The translations under genes and the position numbers were made by a program. The notes under the pieces were generated by a model, which saw nothing but the letters and a program-made list of their open reading frames with translations, was not told the origin of the DNA and did not search any database. A stretch of 64,000 nt of DNA from positions 5,766,001-5,830,000 of the forward strand of contig NZ_CP119766.1 of NCBI RefSeq assembly GCF_030378165.1, given 5' to 3'. Origin of the DNA: Flavobacterium panacagri. Its GTDB lineage: Bacteria > Bacteroidota > Bacteroidia > Flavobacteriales > Flavobacteriaceae. Positions 25,098-34,160 of the stretch are shown here, piece by piece. The stretch's first letter is position 1; each line of letters begins with the position of its first letter.

Positions 25098-25403
25098 TTA
25101 TTTCCACTTGTTTTTATTTTGTTTTTCCTTTTCCATGAATTCTTTGATTTTTCTCTCTTCCCATTCTTTACCCATTCCTGGAAAAACTTCAAAAACCTTT
25201 AGTCCATGAAAAACTACTCCTACTCCCCACCATAATAATGGCCAGAAAAACCATAAATATTGCGGTGATGTATATAAATTTATAAAAATCAAAATTGCAT
25301 TCACTAATACAAAAGCAACTAGATTGCCATAAAAGCCTTTTATATTTTCAACTTTTTTTCTTGCCTGAAGGTATCTATCCTCTTCGTTTAAATTCATTTC
25401 CAT
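25098..25403 (-). CDS. 2TM domain-containing protein (copy 3)
   Basis: About 101 residues from the ATG at 25403 (MEMNLNEEDRY). A frame four codons longer exists, but it overlaps the stop of the preceding gene, whereas this ATG starts two bases after that stop. The same spacing is seen at every junction in the array. The protein has the amphipathic AKKVENIKGFYG-type helix (here ARKKVENIKGFYGNL), two membrane segments (FVLVNAILIFINL, WFFWPLLWWGVGVVFHGL) and the tail WEERKIKEFMEKEKQNKNKWK. It lies inside the LytTR cluster. Confidence 0.85.
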   Translation of the reverse strand: MEMNLNEEDRYLQARKKVENIKGFYGNLVAFVLVNAILIFINLYTSPQYLWFFWPLLWWGVGVVFHGLKVFEVFPGMGKEWEERKIKEFMEKEKQNKNKWK

Positions 25404-25405
25404 GA

Positions 25406-25735
25406 TTACTCCCATTTTTGTTTTCTTTCTCTTTTATCTAAAATACTTTTTACTTTTCTCGCTTCCCATTCCTCATCAAAAATTTTGAAAGAGGTAAACA
25501 CATCAATTGCCGAACCTATATATATTGCTGACCATAAAATCATCACAAAACAGTTAAAATACCGTATTGGGAAAAAATTCAAAGGCAGTTCTGTATATTC
25601 TTTTAGCAGAAAAACGGTTAAACCAATAATATAAACAACGGTATGACTATAAAATGATTTTAGCTTCAAAACTTTTTTACTGGCCAACTGCTGTAGTTCC
25701 TGCTGTTCCTGATCTGAATTGAAATTAGCTTCCAT
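25406..25735 (-). CDS. 2TM domain-containing protein (copy 2)
   Basis: About 109 residues from the ATG at 25735 (MEANFNSDQEQQ), two bases after the stop of copy 1. Two membrane helices (VVYIIGLTVFLL and CFVMILWSAIYIGSAI) sit between a charged SKKVLKLKSFYSH segment and the tail WEARKVKSILDKRERKQKWE. Its membrane segments differ most from copies 1 and 3, lacking the WFW motif. Its start MEANFN is close to the internal MEANADFN of the histidine kinase, which supports common descent. Confidence 0.85.
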   Translation of the reverse strand: MEANFNSDQEQQELQQLASKKVLKLKSFYSHTVVYIIGLTVFLLKEYTELPLNFFPIRYFNCFVMILWSAIYIGSAIDVFTSFKIFDEEWEARKVKSILDKRERKQKWE

Positions 25736-25737
25736 AA

Positions 25738-26040
25738 TTATTCCCAAGTTTTTCTATTCTTTTCTTTTTCCATGATTTCCCTAATCTTTCTTTCTTCCCA
25801 TTTTTTATTGAAGAAAGGCGGGAGACTAAAAACTTTCAATCCATGTAAAATAATTGCCATTCCCCAGCCCATCAAACACCATAAAAACCATAAATATCCA
25901 GGTGAAGTCATTAAATTAACGAAAATTACAATTGGATTTACCAGTACATAAACTGTAAGATGCTCATAAAACTCTCTAATTTCTTTTACTTTTTTCTGAG
26001 CATCGTAATAACGATCTGCTTCTGTAAAATCTTTTTCCAT
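25738..26040 (-). CDS. 2TM domain-containing protein (copy 1)
   Basis: About 100 residues from the ATG at 26040 (MEKDFTEADRYYDAQ), two bases after the histidine kinase stop. It shows the complete 2TM pattern: AQKKVKEIREFYEHL, then TVYVLVNPIVIFVNL, GYLWFLWCLMGWGMAIILHGL and the tail WEERKIREIMEKEKNRKTWE. The same ending (RKIREIME...KTW) closes the kinase itself. Of the four small copies it is nearest to the kinase-fused domain. Confidence 0.87.
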   Translation of the reverse strand: MEKDFTEADRYYDAQKKVKEIREFYEHLTVYVLVNPIVIFVNLMTSPGYLWFLWCLMGWGMAIILHGLKVFSLPPFFNKKWEERKIREIMEKEKNRKTWE

Positions 26041-26042
26041 GA

Positions 26043-27401
26043 TTATTTCCAAGTTTTTTGTTTGTTGTCTCTTTCCATAATCTCTCTAATCTTTCTTTCT
26101 TCCCAATCGGAGCTGTAACCAAACACTTTAAAAGCGTGCATCGTAACTCCAAATCCCCATCCTAGAGCAGAGAACCAAAACCATTGAAATCCAGGTGAAA
26201 ACCTTAAATTTATAAAAACTAAGAGCGGAATCACGCAACAATAAGAAATCACATTGGCATAAAATCCTTTCAATTCCTCTACCCTTTTTTTGGCTCTGTA
26301 ATAAGCTTTTGCTTCGTCATTAAAATCTGCATTTGCTTCCATAGCTGCAATTTGTTTTGTTAAAATTGGAATTCTAACCGTAAAATTGTTTTCGTCTTGC
26401 TCTACAATCACTTTTCTGTCGGTAATAATTCCGTATCGATTTACAATATTCTGCAGTCCAACACCCCGTCTGTCCTGCAGTACTTCTTTTTTCTGAAGAT
26501 CATTTTGAATTACTAAATAATCCTTTTCAATAAATATTCTAATGTGAAGCGGTTTTTGTTCACTTACCACATTATGTTTCACCGTATTTTCGAGCAGAAG
26601 CTGCAGCGAAAGCGGTACTACTTTTGCTTCTGGACTGATGCTTTCTGATGGCAGTTCATAAAACAAACTATTTTCAAAACGCATTTTCAACAGATTCATA
26701 TACGTTTTTGCGAATGATAATTCGTCTTCAACCGAAACCAGTTCTTTATCTTTCTGTTCTAAAACATATCGATAGATTTTAGATAAAGAAGTGGTAAAAC
26801 GTTGCGCATTATCTGGATTTTCTTCGATCAAAGAACTTAAAACGTTCAAACTATTAAAGAGAAAATGCGGATCTATCTGATTTTTTAAACTTTCAAATTG
26901 TGCATTTGCCGTTCCTGCAATAATTTTTTGCTGTGTCAGTTCGAATTTAGAAGCTTGTTTCCATTTTATCATAAAACTTCTAGCCTGCATAAAAGTCGAA
27001 ACACCTAAAGAAAGAATGATATAAAAGAGATGTACCCATATCATTCTCGGCCCAAAAAACACATCTAAACTCTGGTTTTGCAAGACAACAAAAATAAAAT
27101 AGTTGATCGCTAAAACTACAGGAACAGTGTATAGAACCGTAACCAGAATTCCATAATATACTCTCGTATTAGTATGTTCTTTCCAATCCCATTTTTTATC
27201 AAGAAGTACGTTCAGGAATCCGTTACCCATACCTATTCCAAAAGAATACAGACAGCTTACAAAAAAAGTGACAAGAACATTTCGAACATTTAAATCGTCT
27301 CCTAAAAAAGCTGTGAAAATTACTGCAAAGACCATAGAAATCTTGAAACATGTTATTGTTCCACTTTTCAAATCAGTAAATAAGAGTTCACGGTCTTTCA
27401 T
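26043..27401 (-). CDS. LytS-type histidine kinase with fused C-terminal 2TM domain
   Basis: A 452-residue sensor: four N-terminal membrane helices (about 18-145), a coiled linker, the His_kinase motif LKNQIDPHFLFNSLN with phosphoacceptor H179, and an ATPase domain with LLLENTVKHN and GVGLQNIVNRYG. After ILTKQI (about residue 348), a full 2TM domain follows to the C-terminus, beginning at an internal Met (MEANADFN) like the starts of the small 2TM genes. It is first of the kinase/2TM/LytTR cluster and is expected to phosphorylate the LytTR regulator. Signal unknown. Confidence 0.92.
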   Translation of the reverse strand: MKDRELLFTDLKSGTITCFKISMVFAVIFTAFLGDDLNVRNVLVTFFVSCLYSFGIGMGNGFLNVLLDKKWDWKEHTNTRVYYGILVTVLYTVPVVLAINYFIFVVLQNQSLDVFFGPRMIWVHLFYIILSLGVSTFMQARSFMIKWKQASKFELTQQKIIAGTANAQFESLKNQIDPHFLFNSLNVLSSLIEENPDNAQRFTTSLSKIYRYVLEQKDKELVSVEDELSFAKTYMNLLKMRFENSLFYELPSESISPEAKVVPLSLQLLLENTVKHNVVSEQKPLHIRIFIEKDYLVIQNDLQKKEVLQDRRGVGLQNIVNRYGIITDRKVIVEQDENNFTVRIPILTKQIAAMEANADFNDEAKAYYRAKKRVEELKGFYANVISYCCVIPLLVFINLRFSPGFQWFWFSALGWGFGVTMHAFKVFGYSSDWEERKIREIMERDNKQKTWK

Positions 27402-27426
27402 TCTAAATCAGCTTTAATTAATTTTA

Positions 27427-28047
27427 TTATTTACAAGTTTTTTGAACTTCCAAAGCTCTTTCCAATCCCCATTTTGGAGAAAAAGGCGTTTCTGGTTTAA
27501 ATGTACCAAAAAGTTCGATAGCTTTATTAACTTGTGCGCACAAAGGTTTTGTATCAACACCTGTCCATTTTGCACCTCCCAATTGATAATCTGCTTCACC
27601 AAAAACAGCTCTTGGGTTGTTTGGATCCAACGCTTTTGCTTTCGCGTAAGCTTCCATCACTTTTCCGGAATATTTCATTCCGTTTGTCATTGGATCTGCT
27701 ACCACATATCCCGTATAGATCAAAGCTTGTAAAACATATAATTCTGAATTACTTTGATCTTTTAACATTTCTGCATCTACAGCATCTTGAGCTTTTACTA
27801 ACAATAACTCTATTTTGGTTTTATCTTTTTCTGTAAAAACTGATAATGTGTTTACTAAACCTACATAATAATTAGGAAGCCAGCTTGTTTTTTCTGCCGC
27901 AGCTATTCTTTCAAACATTGCAGAAGCTTCTGCATTTTTACCTTCTTTCCAAAGCCCGAAAGCTTTATTCATTCCTTGTTCAAATTGTGTCTGTGCAGAT
28001 AATAAACTGCAGATAAATAATGTAATAACTGTGATAATTTTGGTCAT
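27427..28047 (-). CDS. Secreted TPR-like protein of unknown function
   Basis: The 206-residue protein has a signal peptide (about 1-18, ending LLSAQ). The mature part has helical hairpins with TPR-like features (FEQGMNKAFGLWKEGKNAEASAMFERIA, VMEAYAKAKALDPNNPRAVFGEADY), and a conserved-looking C-terminal PFSPKWGLERALEVQKTC. It lies 25 bp upstream of the histidine kinase on the same strand, so it could be a periplasmic input to that sensor, which is inference. A repeat cluster lies before its start. Confidence 0.75.
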   Translation of the reverse strand: MTKIITVITLFICSLLSAQTQFEQGMNKAFGLWKEGKNAEASAMFERIAAAEKTSWLPNYYVGLVNTLSVFTEKDKTKIELLLVKAQDAVDAEMLKDQSNSELYVLQALIYTGYVVADPMTNGMKYSGKVMEAYAKAKALDPNNPRAVFGEADYQLGGAKWTGVDTKPLCAQVNKAIELFGTFKPETPFSPKWGLERALEVQKTCK

Positions 28048-28061
28048 GATTTCTTTTTTTT

Positions 28062-28398
28062 AAAGTTTCTAAGTTACTAAGGTTCTGAGATTCTGAGTTT
28101 TTTTGTTGATGATTAAAACTTTTTTTTTAGTTGCAAAGGTTCAGAGTTACAAAGTGACAAAGTTTTGATTCTCTTATTATTACCATTTAAAAAACTTTGA
28201 GCCTTTGTCACTTTGTTTCTTTGTCCCTTTTAATTTATACTTCAAAAGTATATCGGATTTTACTGTTTTAAAATTAAATGATACCGAGTTGTTGATTTTT
28301 GATGATGAATTGTTTCTTTTTAAGATTCTGAGTTTCTGAGATGCTGAGCTTCTAAGTTTTTTTCTTAGTATCTAAGAATCTTAGCAACTTAGCATCTA
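28062..28398. repeat. Compound intergenic repeats: TTAGnnnC and CAAAGTGACAAAG words
   Basis: A word run TTCTAAGTTACTAAGGTTCTG lies at about 28066-28100. The middle arms GTTGCAAAGGTTCAGAGTT (28130-28148, followed by ACAAAGTGACAAAG) and ACTTTGAGCCTTTGTCAC (28194-28211, followed by TTTGT words) pair imperfectly. A third hairpin at 28320-28398 consists of GATTCTGAG, TTTCTGAG, ATGCTGAG words facing TTAGTATC, TTAGCAAC words. These fill the 360-bp spacer between the TonB receptor end and the TPR gene start. Confidence 0.8.
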
Positions 28399-28407
28399 TA
28401 CCACGAA

Positions 28408-30573
28408 CTACAAGTTTTTCAACTGATTCTCATTTTTATTCTGACTGATTGTCCAGAAGAAGCCTACGAAGAAAAATCGATCTGCTGTTGGTACTACGGC
28501 TTGTCTCTGGTAAACACCGCTTACGTCTGGTGTTTTAGCATAATCGTATCCAAAAACATTCTGAGTTCCTAAAATATTCGAAACTGAGAAATAAAGGATT
28601 TTTTGTGTTGTCAATAAATAAGCCCAGTTAAAACTCAAACTATTGTATGATTTTGTTTTTCCGCCCATGAATTGCGTTTGGTTTGGATCATTATATGGAC
28701 GTCCTGAACTGAAACTATTTGTAAATCCTACTTGTGATTTCCAGTCTGTAATAAAATATTTCGTTACAACCGACAAACTATGATTTGCAATAAAACTTGG
28801 AGTTGCCATCGTTGGGAAATTTTTGTATTGTCTTTCTGAATCGATATAAGAATAAGAAATCCAATATTCTAAGTTTTTATACAAATTGCTGTCTCTCCAA
28901 AGCAAATCGAAACCTTTTGCATAACCTGAACCGTTATTATTGAAAACCGAATTGTATTGAATATCTTGTGTGTCGTACTGAACTAAATTGCTATAATCTT
29001 TGTAATATAACTCTGTTCTAAGCAATTGTCCAGGTCTTGTAAATGTATAGTTGAAAATATAGTGTCTTGCTTTTTCGCTTTCAAACTGATGATATTTGGA
29101 ATATTTAATATAATCAACGACAGGCGTTTGAGTAAAATCTCCGTAAGCAAATGAAAACTGACTGTATTTTGAAGCTTTAAATCCTAAAGAAGCTCTTGGC
29201 GCAATATTGTTTTCGTTTAACAAACTATTATTTGAATATCTCAAACCAACTTTTAAAGCGAGACTTTTAGAAAACGCAATATCACCTTCAGCATAACTAG
29301 CAAAAATATTAGAGTCGTATCCGTTTGCACCACTGATAGAAACGTTGTCATCAAAATTTTGGTCGTATTTTGTAATGAAATAATCTGTACCAAAAGATAA
29401 TTTGAAGTAGTTAGAAACTTTTTTTGATAGTTTTAATTTTAACTGAGCTGCATTTTCATCGCTGTCAATATCAGTAATATCATATTTCAATTTATTTTTA
29501 CTGTAACCGTAACTGATTCCTGAAGTCAACTGCCAACCGGTTCCGATCGTTCCTTTATAAGATGAATTCAAATAAAAGTTATTGTTGTTCATATCTGTTC
29601 GAATCGGATTTTCGAAATTGATGTTTTTCTGATTTAAATCGAATTTTTCTGAATCATAAGAAGCATACAATTTAAAGGTTCCGTTTGTGAATTTATATCT
29701 GTAAACGGTTTCTCCGCCAAGTGATTGATACGGATTATTCCAATCCACATTCTGAGGAATAACAGCCTGATATGGCGCCAGATTGATGTAAGCCATATTA
29801 ACAGTCAAAGAACTTTTATTCCATTTCTGTGTATTTCCAACACTCAAACCAACCGTCATGAATCCAATATCTGTTTTGTCATGGTCTTCTTCGTCAGTAG
29901 TATTTAAAAGTAAAACACTAGACAACGCTTCACCATATTCTGCTGAATAACCTCCAGTAGAAAAAGCCATACCGCTGAATAACATTGGAGAAAAACGGCT
30001 TCGAGTTGGTAAATTATTAGTTGTTGCTCCATAAGGCTGTGCTACACGAATTCCGTCAACAAAAGTCTGCGTTTCACTTGCTTCACCTCCACGAACAAAC
30101 AAACGCCCGTCTTCACCAACAGTTTGTGTTCCTGGCAAGGTCTGCAATGTCGCAACAATATTTCCATTCGAACCTGCCGTTGTAAGAATATCTAAAGGTT
30201 TTAAAACGGAAATTCTCGCTTTTTCACCAGATTCCAAAGTTCCGGCTGTAATGACAACTGCATCAAGAGCATTCATGTTTTCTCTTAATTTTATGGTTTG
30301 ATCTTTAAAATTGGCAACATCGATTTCTTTCTTATAAGTTTCGAAAAGTAAAAAACTCGCTACTATAAATTGATTTCCCTGAGCAGTAGTTTCAAAAGAA
30401 AATTCCCCAGTTTCAGAACTTGTTGCTCCATCATAAGTTCCGTCAATATAAATATTTGCACCGGCAACTGGTTTTCCTTTTTGATCGACTACTTTCCCAG
30501 AAATTGTATTTTGAGCAAAAAATAAAGCTGTAAAAAGTAAAAAGCTAATTGTAAAAAATAATTTGGTTTTCAT
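28408..30573 (-). CDS. TonB-dependent outer membrane receptor with carboxypeptidase-like N-terminal domain
   Basis: The 721-residue protein has a signal peptide (about 1-20, ending FFAQN), a carboxypeptidase-regulatory-like beta-sandwich (about 22-100: TISGKVVDQKGKPVAGANIYIDGTYDG), a plug domain (about 115-220: TLQTLPGTQTVGEDGRLFVRGGEASETQTFVDGIRV), and a beta-barrel to the C-terminus, FFVGFFWTISQNKNENQLKNL. It imports an unknown substrate using TonB energy. No SusD-like partner is adjacent, so a SusC role is unlikely. A minus-strand -7 box TACATTTG lies at 30604-30597. Confidence 0.92.
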   Translation of the reverse strand: MKTKLFFTISFLLFTALFFAQNTISGKVVDQKGKPVAGANIYIDGTYDGATSSETGEFSFETTAQGNQFIVASFLLFETYKKEIDVANFKDQTIKLRENMNALDAVVITAGTLESGEKARISVLKPLDILTTAGSNGNIVATLQTLPGTQTVGEDGRLFVRGGEASETQTFVDGIRVAQPYGATTNNLPTRSRFSPMLFSGMAFSTGGYSAEYGEALSSVLLLNTTDEEDHDKTDIGFMTVGLSVGNTQKWNKSSLTVNMAYINLAPYQAVIPQNVDWNNPYQSLGGETVYRYKFTNGTFKLYASYDSEKFDLNQKNINFENPIRTDMNNNNFYLNSSYKGTIGTGWQLTSGISYGYSKNKLKYDITDIDSDENAAQLKLKLSKKVSNYFKLSFGTDYFITKYDQNFDDNVSISGANGYDSNIFASYAEGDIAFSKSLALKVGLRYSNNSLLNENNIAPRASLGFKASKYSQFSFAYGDFTQTPVVDYIKYSKYHQFESEKARHYIFNYTFTRPGQLLRTELYYKDYSNLVQYDTQDIQYNSVFNNNGSGYAKGFDLLWRDSNLYKNLEYWISYSYIDSERQYKNFPTMATPSFIANHSLSVVTKYFITDWKSQVGFTNSFSSGRPYNDPNQTQFMGGKTKSYNSLSFNWAYLLTTQKILYFSVSNILGTQNVFGYDYAKTPDVSGVYQRQAVVPTADRFFFVGFFWTISQNKNENQLKNL

Positions 30574-30596
30574 ATCATTTTTGTTTTTTGATGAAG

Positions 30597-30604
30597 CAAA
30601 TGTA
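30597..30604 (-). promoter_or_regulatory. -7 box of the TonB-dependent receptor gene
   Basis: The minus-strand TACATTTG matches TAnnTTTG and ends 23 bases before the ATG at 30573. Confidence 0.6.
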
Positions 30605-30713
30605 TTTTAACAATTCCTGTTAAAAAATATATAATAACCCAATTGTAGATTTTCGAGGATGAGTTGTAATTATCTAATTTGTATCTTAGCTAGGAATTCC
30701 AAAATCATCATAT

Positions 30714-31178
30714 ATGTCAGAAAGTAAACGAATTTCGAATCTATATCAATCCATTTATAATGGAAATCCTTGGCTGGAAGTTAATCTGGCTAATACCTTA
30801 AAAAATGTAACGGCAGAACAAGCTTATAAAAAAGCAAATCCAAATCTAAACACGATTTGGGAAATTGTAAATCATTTGATACAATGGAGAAGAAACATTT
30901 TAGAGCGCATGCAGGGTGAAGTTATTGTAACACCGGATCATAATTATTTTGTACCTGTTTTAGATCCTTCTGAAGTGGCTTGGGAACAATCGCTGCAGAC
31001 ACTGGCAAAATCACAGGAATCATGGAACACTTTTTTTGAAAGTTTTGACGATGAAGATCTAGCCAAAATATACGTTAATAATGGTCACACATATTACGAA
31101 CACATTCATGGTATTATTCAGCATGACGTGTATCATTTGGGGCAGATTGTTATTTTGAAAAAATTATTAAATAACTAA
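30714..31178 (+). CDS. DinB-family putative metalloenzyme
   Basis: The 154-residue four-helix-bundle protein has the typical three-histidine metal site: H54 in WEIVNHLIQWR, and H137 and H141 in IIQHDVYHLGQIV. DinB/YfiT proteins act as thiol-dependent hydrolases or transferases in known cases, but many are uncharacterised. The sequence NPNLNTIWEIVNHLIQWRRNILERM is close to the common Bacteroidota DinB pattern. The ATG at 30714 follows the divergent TonB-receptor promoter region. Downstream genes on the same strand are small and may form a loose operon. Confidence 0.85.
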   Translation: MSESKRISNLYQSIYNGNPWLEVNLANTLKNVTAEQAYKKANPNLNTIWEIVNHLIQWRRNILERMQGEVIVTPDHNYFVPVLDPSEVAWEQSLQTLAKSQESWNTFFESFDDEDLAKIYVNNGHTYYEHIHGIIQHDVYHLGQIVILKKLLNN

Positions 31179-31218
31179 GTAACTTAGTTTTGATATATTT
31201 CATTTAGACTCAAAAAAT

Positions 31219-31677
31219 ATGAAAAACACTTTCTTTTTATTCACTTTTTTATTGCTAAATACAATCGGCTTTGCACAGGAAACTGAAATCAAATATGATG
31301 AAAAACTGGCAAAATCCTTAAATGCTGATGAGTATGGAATGAAAAAATATGTTTTCTGTTTGCTAAAATCAGGAAGCAATACAACTGTATCGAAAGAAGA
31401 AACCAAAAAATTGTTTGAAGGTCATATGGCTAATATCAACAAACTGGCTAAAGAAGGAAAACTAGCTGTTGCCGGCCCTTTTATGAAAAACGACAGAAAT
31501 TATCGTGGTATTTATATTTTTAATGTAGAGACTGTAGAAGAAGCAAAAAAACTTGTAGAAACAGATCCCGCCATAAAAGCCAATTTACTCGAAGCCGAAC
31601 TAACGCCTTGGTATTGCTCTGCTGCATTGCAGGAAGTTCCTAAAATGCACGATAAAATTGCCAAGACGAAAATGTAA
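31219..31677 (+). CDS. Secreted YciI-like protein
   Basis: The 152-residue protein has a signal peptide (about 1-20, ending IGFAQE). The mature domain resembles YciI/YCII dimeric ferredoxin-like folds: KKYVFCLLKSGS, then FEGHMANINKLAKEGKLAVAGPF and GIYIFNVETVEEAKKLVETDPAIKANLLEAELTPW. The exported form is less common than the cytoplasmic one. The conserved His in EGHMANI is in the usual catalytic or metal position. It starts 40 bp after the DinB gene. Function unknown. Confidence 0.83.
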   Translation: MKNTFFLFTFLLLNTIGFAQETEIKYDEKLAKSLNADEYGMKKYVFCLLKSGSNTTVSKEETKKLFEGHMANINKLAKEGKLAVAGPFMKNDRNYRGIYIFNVETVEEAKKLVETDPAIKANLLEAELTPWYCSAALQEVPKMHDKIAKTKM

Positions 31678-31701
31678 ACGAATTCACTCTATTTAATTTT
31701 T

Positions 31702-33189
31702 ATGAATAAATCAGTTTTTAGAATTTCGATTTTTGCATTATATCTTATCATTTTTATTTTAGGCACAAATTGCTACGCGAAAATTGATTCTAATAAATCT
31801 AAAATTAGAAAAAAGACAAGCCAAATTGTACTAAAAATAGAAAAAGTCAATATTTTGATGGGCTCTGCAGTATATGCTTCTGGAATGAGGCCCAAACAAT
31901 ATGACAACTTCGAAGAATTAAAAAAAAATGCTTCAAAAGAGGAATTAATAACCCTGACAAATCATACTAATGGAGTTGTGAGATGTTATTCTTTCTGGGC
32001 TTTATTAGATTATAAAGAAATCGATTTATTTCCAATTGTAAAAGATCATATAAAGGATGACTCCGCAATAGAAACTCAATTTGGATGTACAGCATCTGTA
32101 GAAAAAGTAGGTGATTTTTTTATAAATCTTGTTACTCCAAGTTATGTTGATGATGAAGTTAAAAAACTGAATAAAAAAGAACTAAAAACATTAGACAGTC
32201 TTTTAATTTATAAAGAAAATAATCTTGATTCAAGATTTCGTGCTATTGAAGAAGCGGAAACAACTGAATTATTATATCCAAAAGTTAGAGAATTAGTAAC
32301 TAAATTTAATAATCAAAGTGCTTTAGTAACTCTCGCCAAATATAAAAATGAAAAAGATATTGAACTTATTTTAAATAATAAAGACGATGATGCTGGCAAT
32401 TTCTATACCTATAAAGCAATACAAAATTTTCCAGACTTAAGGTTTCAAGAATTTTTAGAAGATAATCTTAATTCCAGCCTTAACGACACACACTATGATA
32501 ATGAATGGAGAGAATTATATATTGCAATTGCAGCTTTTAAAAGTCCTAAAGCTTTAGAATTATTAAGCTACACATTTACAAAAGTTAAAAATCCAAACAT
32601 AAAAAAATATCATATAAACTTTGTTTATGATGCAATCATATTGAACAAATTCACTCTTTATGATAATTTACTTTGGAAAATTTGGGAAGAGGAAAATGTT
32701 CTCACGCTGGATGGTTTCAAATATCTTTTAAAAATAGATTCATCGAAAACTTATCTACTAAGTAAAAAAAAGTTAAAACCAAATTATATAGTTGAGAACC
32801 AAACTCCACTTTCTATAATTAGTAATGAAAATATCTTTGGTGAAAATTTAGATGAAACAATCTTAAATTTTATTTTAATAAACGATAAGGATTTAGCTTA
32901 TGAGATAATTACAAACAAAATTTCGGAAGCTAAGGTTATTGAATTTGAAATATATTGCAAAAAAGTTTTTGAATTAAAAGACCCTATTTTCATTGAGCCA
33001 CTTTTTAAAAGATTAGGAAAAGAAGACAATACTTATGTTTATACCCAAATTGTACAAACTTTAATTTCTTTTAAAGATAATGATATCAATAAAAGAATAC
33101 TAGAAACAAGAAAACAGAACAAAAATATGAATACAGGTTGGGGAAGTGACTCTTTAGATCAAATTCTCGAAAAGAATAACATTCAATAA
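31702..33189 (+). CDS. Exported protein with HEAT-like helical repeats, unknown function
   Basis: A 495-residue protein with an N-terminal hydrophobic segment (about 6-26, ending CYAKID) that should be a signal peptide. The mature part is helical with HEAT-like pairs (KNASKEELITLTNHTNGVVRCYSFWALLDYKE, about 73-104; and several later pairs such as SPKALELLSYTFTKVKNPN). I recognise no catalytic motif. It is AT-rich compared with neighbours, with asparagine- and lysine-rich stretches. Its stop overlaps the next start by one base (TAATG), so the acetyltransferase is coupled to it. Function unknown. Confidence 0.7.
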   Translation: MNKSVFRISIFALYLIIFILGTNCYAKIDSNKSKIRKKTSQIVLKIEKVNILMGSAVYASGMRPKQYDNFEELKKNASKEELITLTNHTNGVVRCYSFWALLDYKEIDLFPIVKDHIKDDSAIETQFGCTASVEKVGDFFINLVTPSYVDDEVKKLNKKELKTLDSLLIYKENNLDSRFRAIEEAETTELLYPKVRELVTKFNNQSALVTLAKYKNEKDIELILNNKDDDAGNFYTYKAIQNFPDLRFQEFLEDNLNSSLNDTHYDNEWRELYIAIAAFKSPKALELLSYTFTKVKNPNIKKYHINFVYDAIILNKFTLYDNLLWKIWEEENVLTLDGFKYLLKIDSSKTYLLSKKKLKPNYIVENQTPLSIISNENIFGENLDETILNFILINDKDLAYEIITNKISEAKVIEFEIYCKKVFELKDPIFIEPLFKRLGKEDNTYVYTQIVQTLISFKDNDINKRILETRKQNKNMNTGWGSDSLDQILEKNNIQ

Positions 33190-33764
33190 TGAAAACAGAA
33201 AAAGAAAAAATGATCTCTGGCGAATATTATAATGCCTTTGATCCGGAATTAGTAAAAGGCCGTCGAACAGCCAAAAATCTTTTGCACAGCTTAAATGTAA
33301 AAGAATACAGAGTTACCAAAAAAGCAAAAGAAATTTTAAAAGAATTAATTCCAAACGCCGGAGCCGGTTTATATATTGAACCTCCGTTTCATTGTGATTA
33401 CGGTTATAATATTTTCTGTGGAGACAACGTTTATTTTAATGTAAATTGTGTTGTTCTGGACTGTGCACCTGTAACTATTGGATCTAATGTATTTATTGCT
33501 CCCAATGTTCAAATTTATACTGCTTCGCATCCTCTTGACGCTGAATTAAGAAAAACATTAGAAAATGCTTATCCGGTTACAATTGGAGACGATTGTTGGA
33601 TTGGCGGCAATTCGGTTATCTGCCCTGGCGTTACAATTGGAAAAGGCTGTGTTATTGGAGCTGGCTCTGTTGTAACAAAAGATATTCCGGACAATTCGCT
33701 TGCTGTTGGAAATCCAGCTAAAGTTATTCGAAAATTAAATCAAGAACCTGAATCCAAATCATAA
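33189..33764 (+). CDS. Sugar O-acetyltransferase (maltose/galactoside acetyltransferase type)
   Basis: A 191-residue left-handed beta-helix acyltransferase with hexapeptide repeats (PVTIGSNVFIAPN, VTIGDDCWIGGNSVICPGVTIGKGCVIGAGSVV) and the catalytic His114 in IYTASHPLDAE, matching LacA/Maa. The N-terminal MISGEYYNAFDPELVKGR is the Mac domain (about 8-25). It transfers acetyl from acetyl-CoA to a sugar hydroxyl. It overlaps both neighbours by one base (TAATG at each junction), so the three genes are coupled. Confidence 0.92.
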   Translation: MKTEKEKMISGEYYNAFDPELVKGRRTAKNLLHSLNVKEYRVTKKAKEILKELIPNAGAGLYIEPPFHCDYGYNIFCGDNVYFNVNCVVLDCAPVTIGSNVFIAPNVQIYTASHPLDAELRKTLENAYPVTIGDDCWIGGNSVICPGVTIGKGCVIGAGSVVTKDIPDNSLAVGNPAKVIRKLNQEPESKS

Positions 33765-34153
33765 TGCTTACTCTCAACAAAGTTCATCATATCGCCATTT
33801 TATGTTCCGACTACGAAAAATCGAAATATTTCTACACTCAGATTTTGGGTCTTACTATTATTAGAGAAATTTATCGCGAAGAACGTCAGTCTTATAAATT
33901 AGATTTGGCTTTAAATGGTTCTTATGTGGTTGAATTATTCTCGTTTCCAGATCCGCCAAAAAGACCTTCAAGACCAGAAGCTGTTGGATTGCGCCATTTG
34001 GCTTTTGAAGTGATCAATCTGGAAGAAACCATTGCTTTTTTAACTTCCAAAAATATAGAATCAGAACCCATTAGAATTGATGAAACAACTGAAAAACGCT
34101 TCACTTTTATTGCTGATCCTGATTTACTTCCGATTGAGTTTTATGAGAGGTAA
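33764..34153 (+). CDS. VOC-family (glyoxalase-like) protein
   Basis: A 129-residue single-domain vicinal-oxygen-chelate protein. KVHHIAILCSDYEKSKYFYTQILGL at the N-terminus, VVELFSFPDPP, GLRHLAFEV and LLPIEFYER give the usual metal ligands (His and Glu). It is close to the GloA2/SMU1112c-like subfamily, with the PSRPEAVGLRHLAFEV segment. Substrate unknown. It overlaps the acetyltransferase stop by one base. A nested inverted repeat follows and may end the transcript. Confidence 0.88.
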   Translation: MLTLNKVHHIAILCSDYEKSKYFYTQILGLTIIREIYREERQSYKLDLALNGSYVVELFSFPDPPKRPSRPEAVGLRHLAFEVINLEETIAFLTSKNIESEPIRIDETTEKRFTFIADPDLLPIEFYER

Positions 34154-34160
34154 GTTTTTT

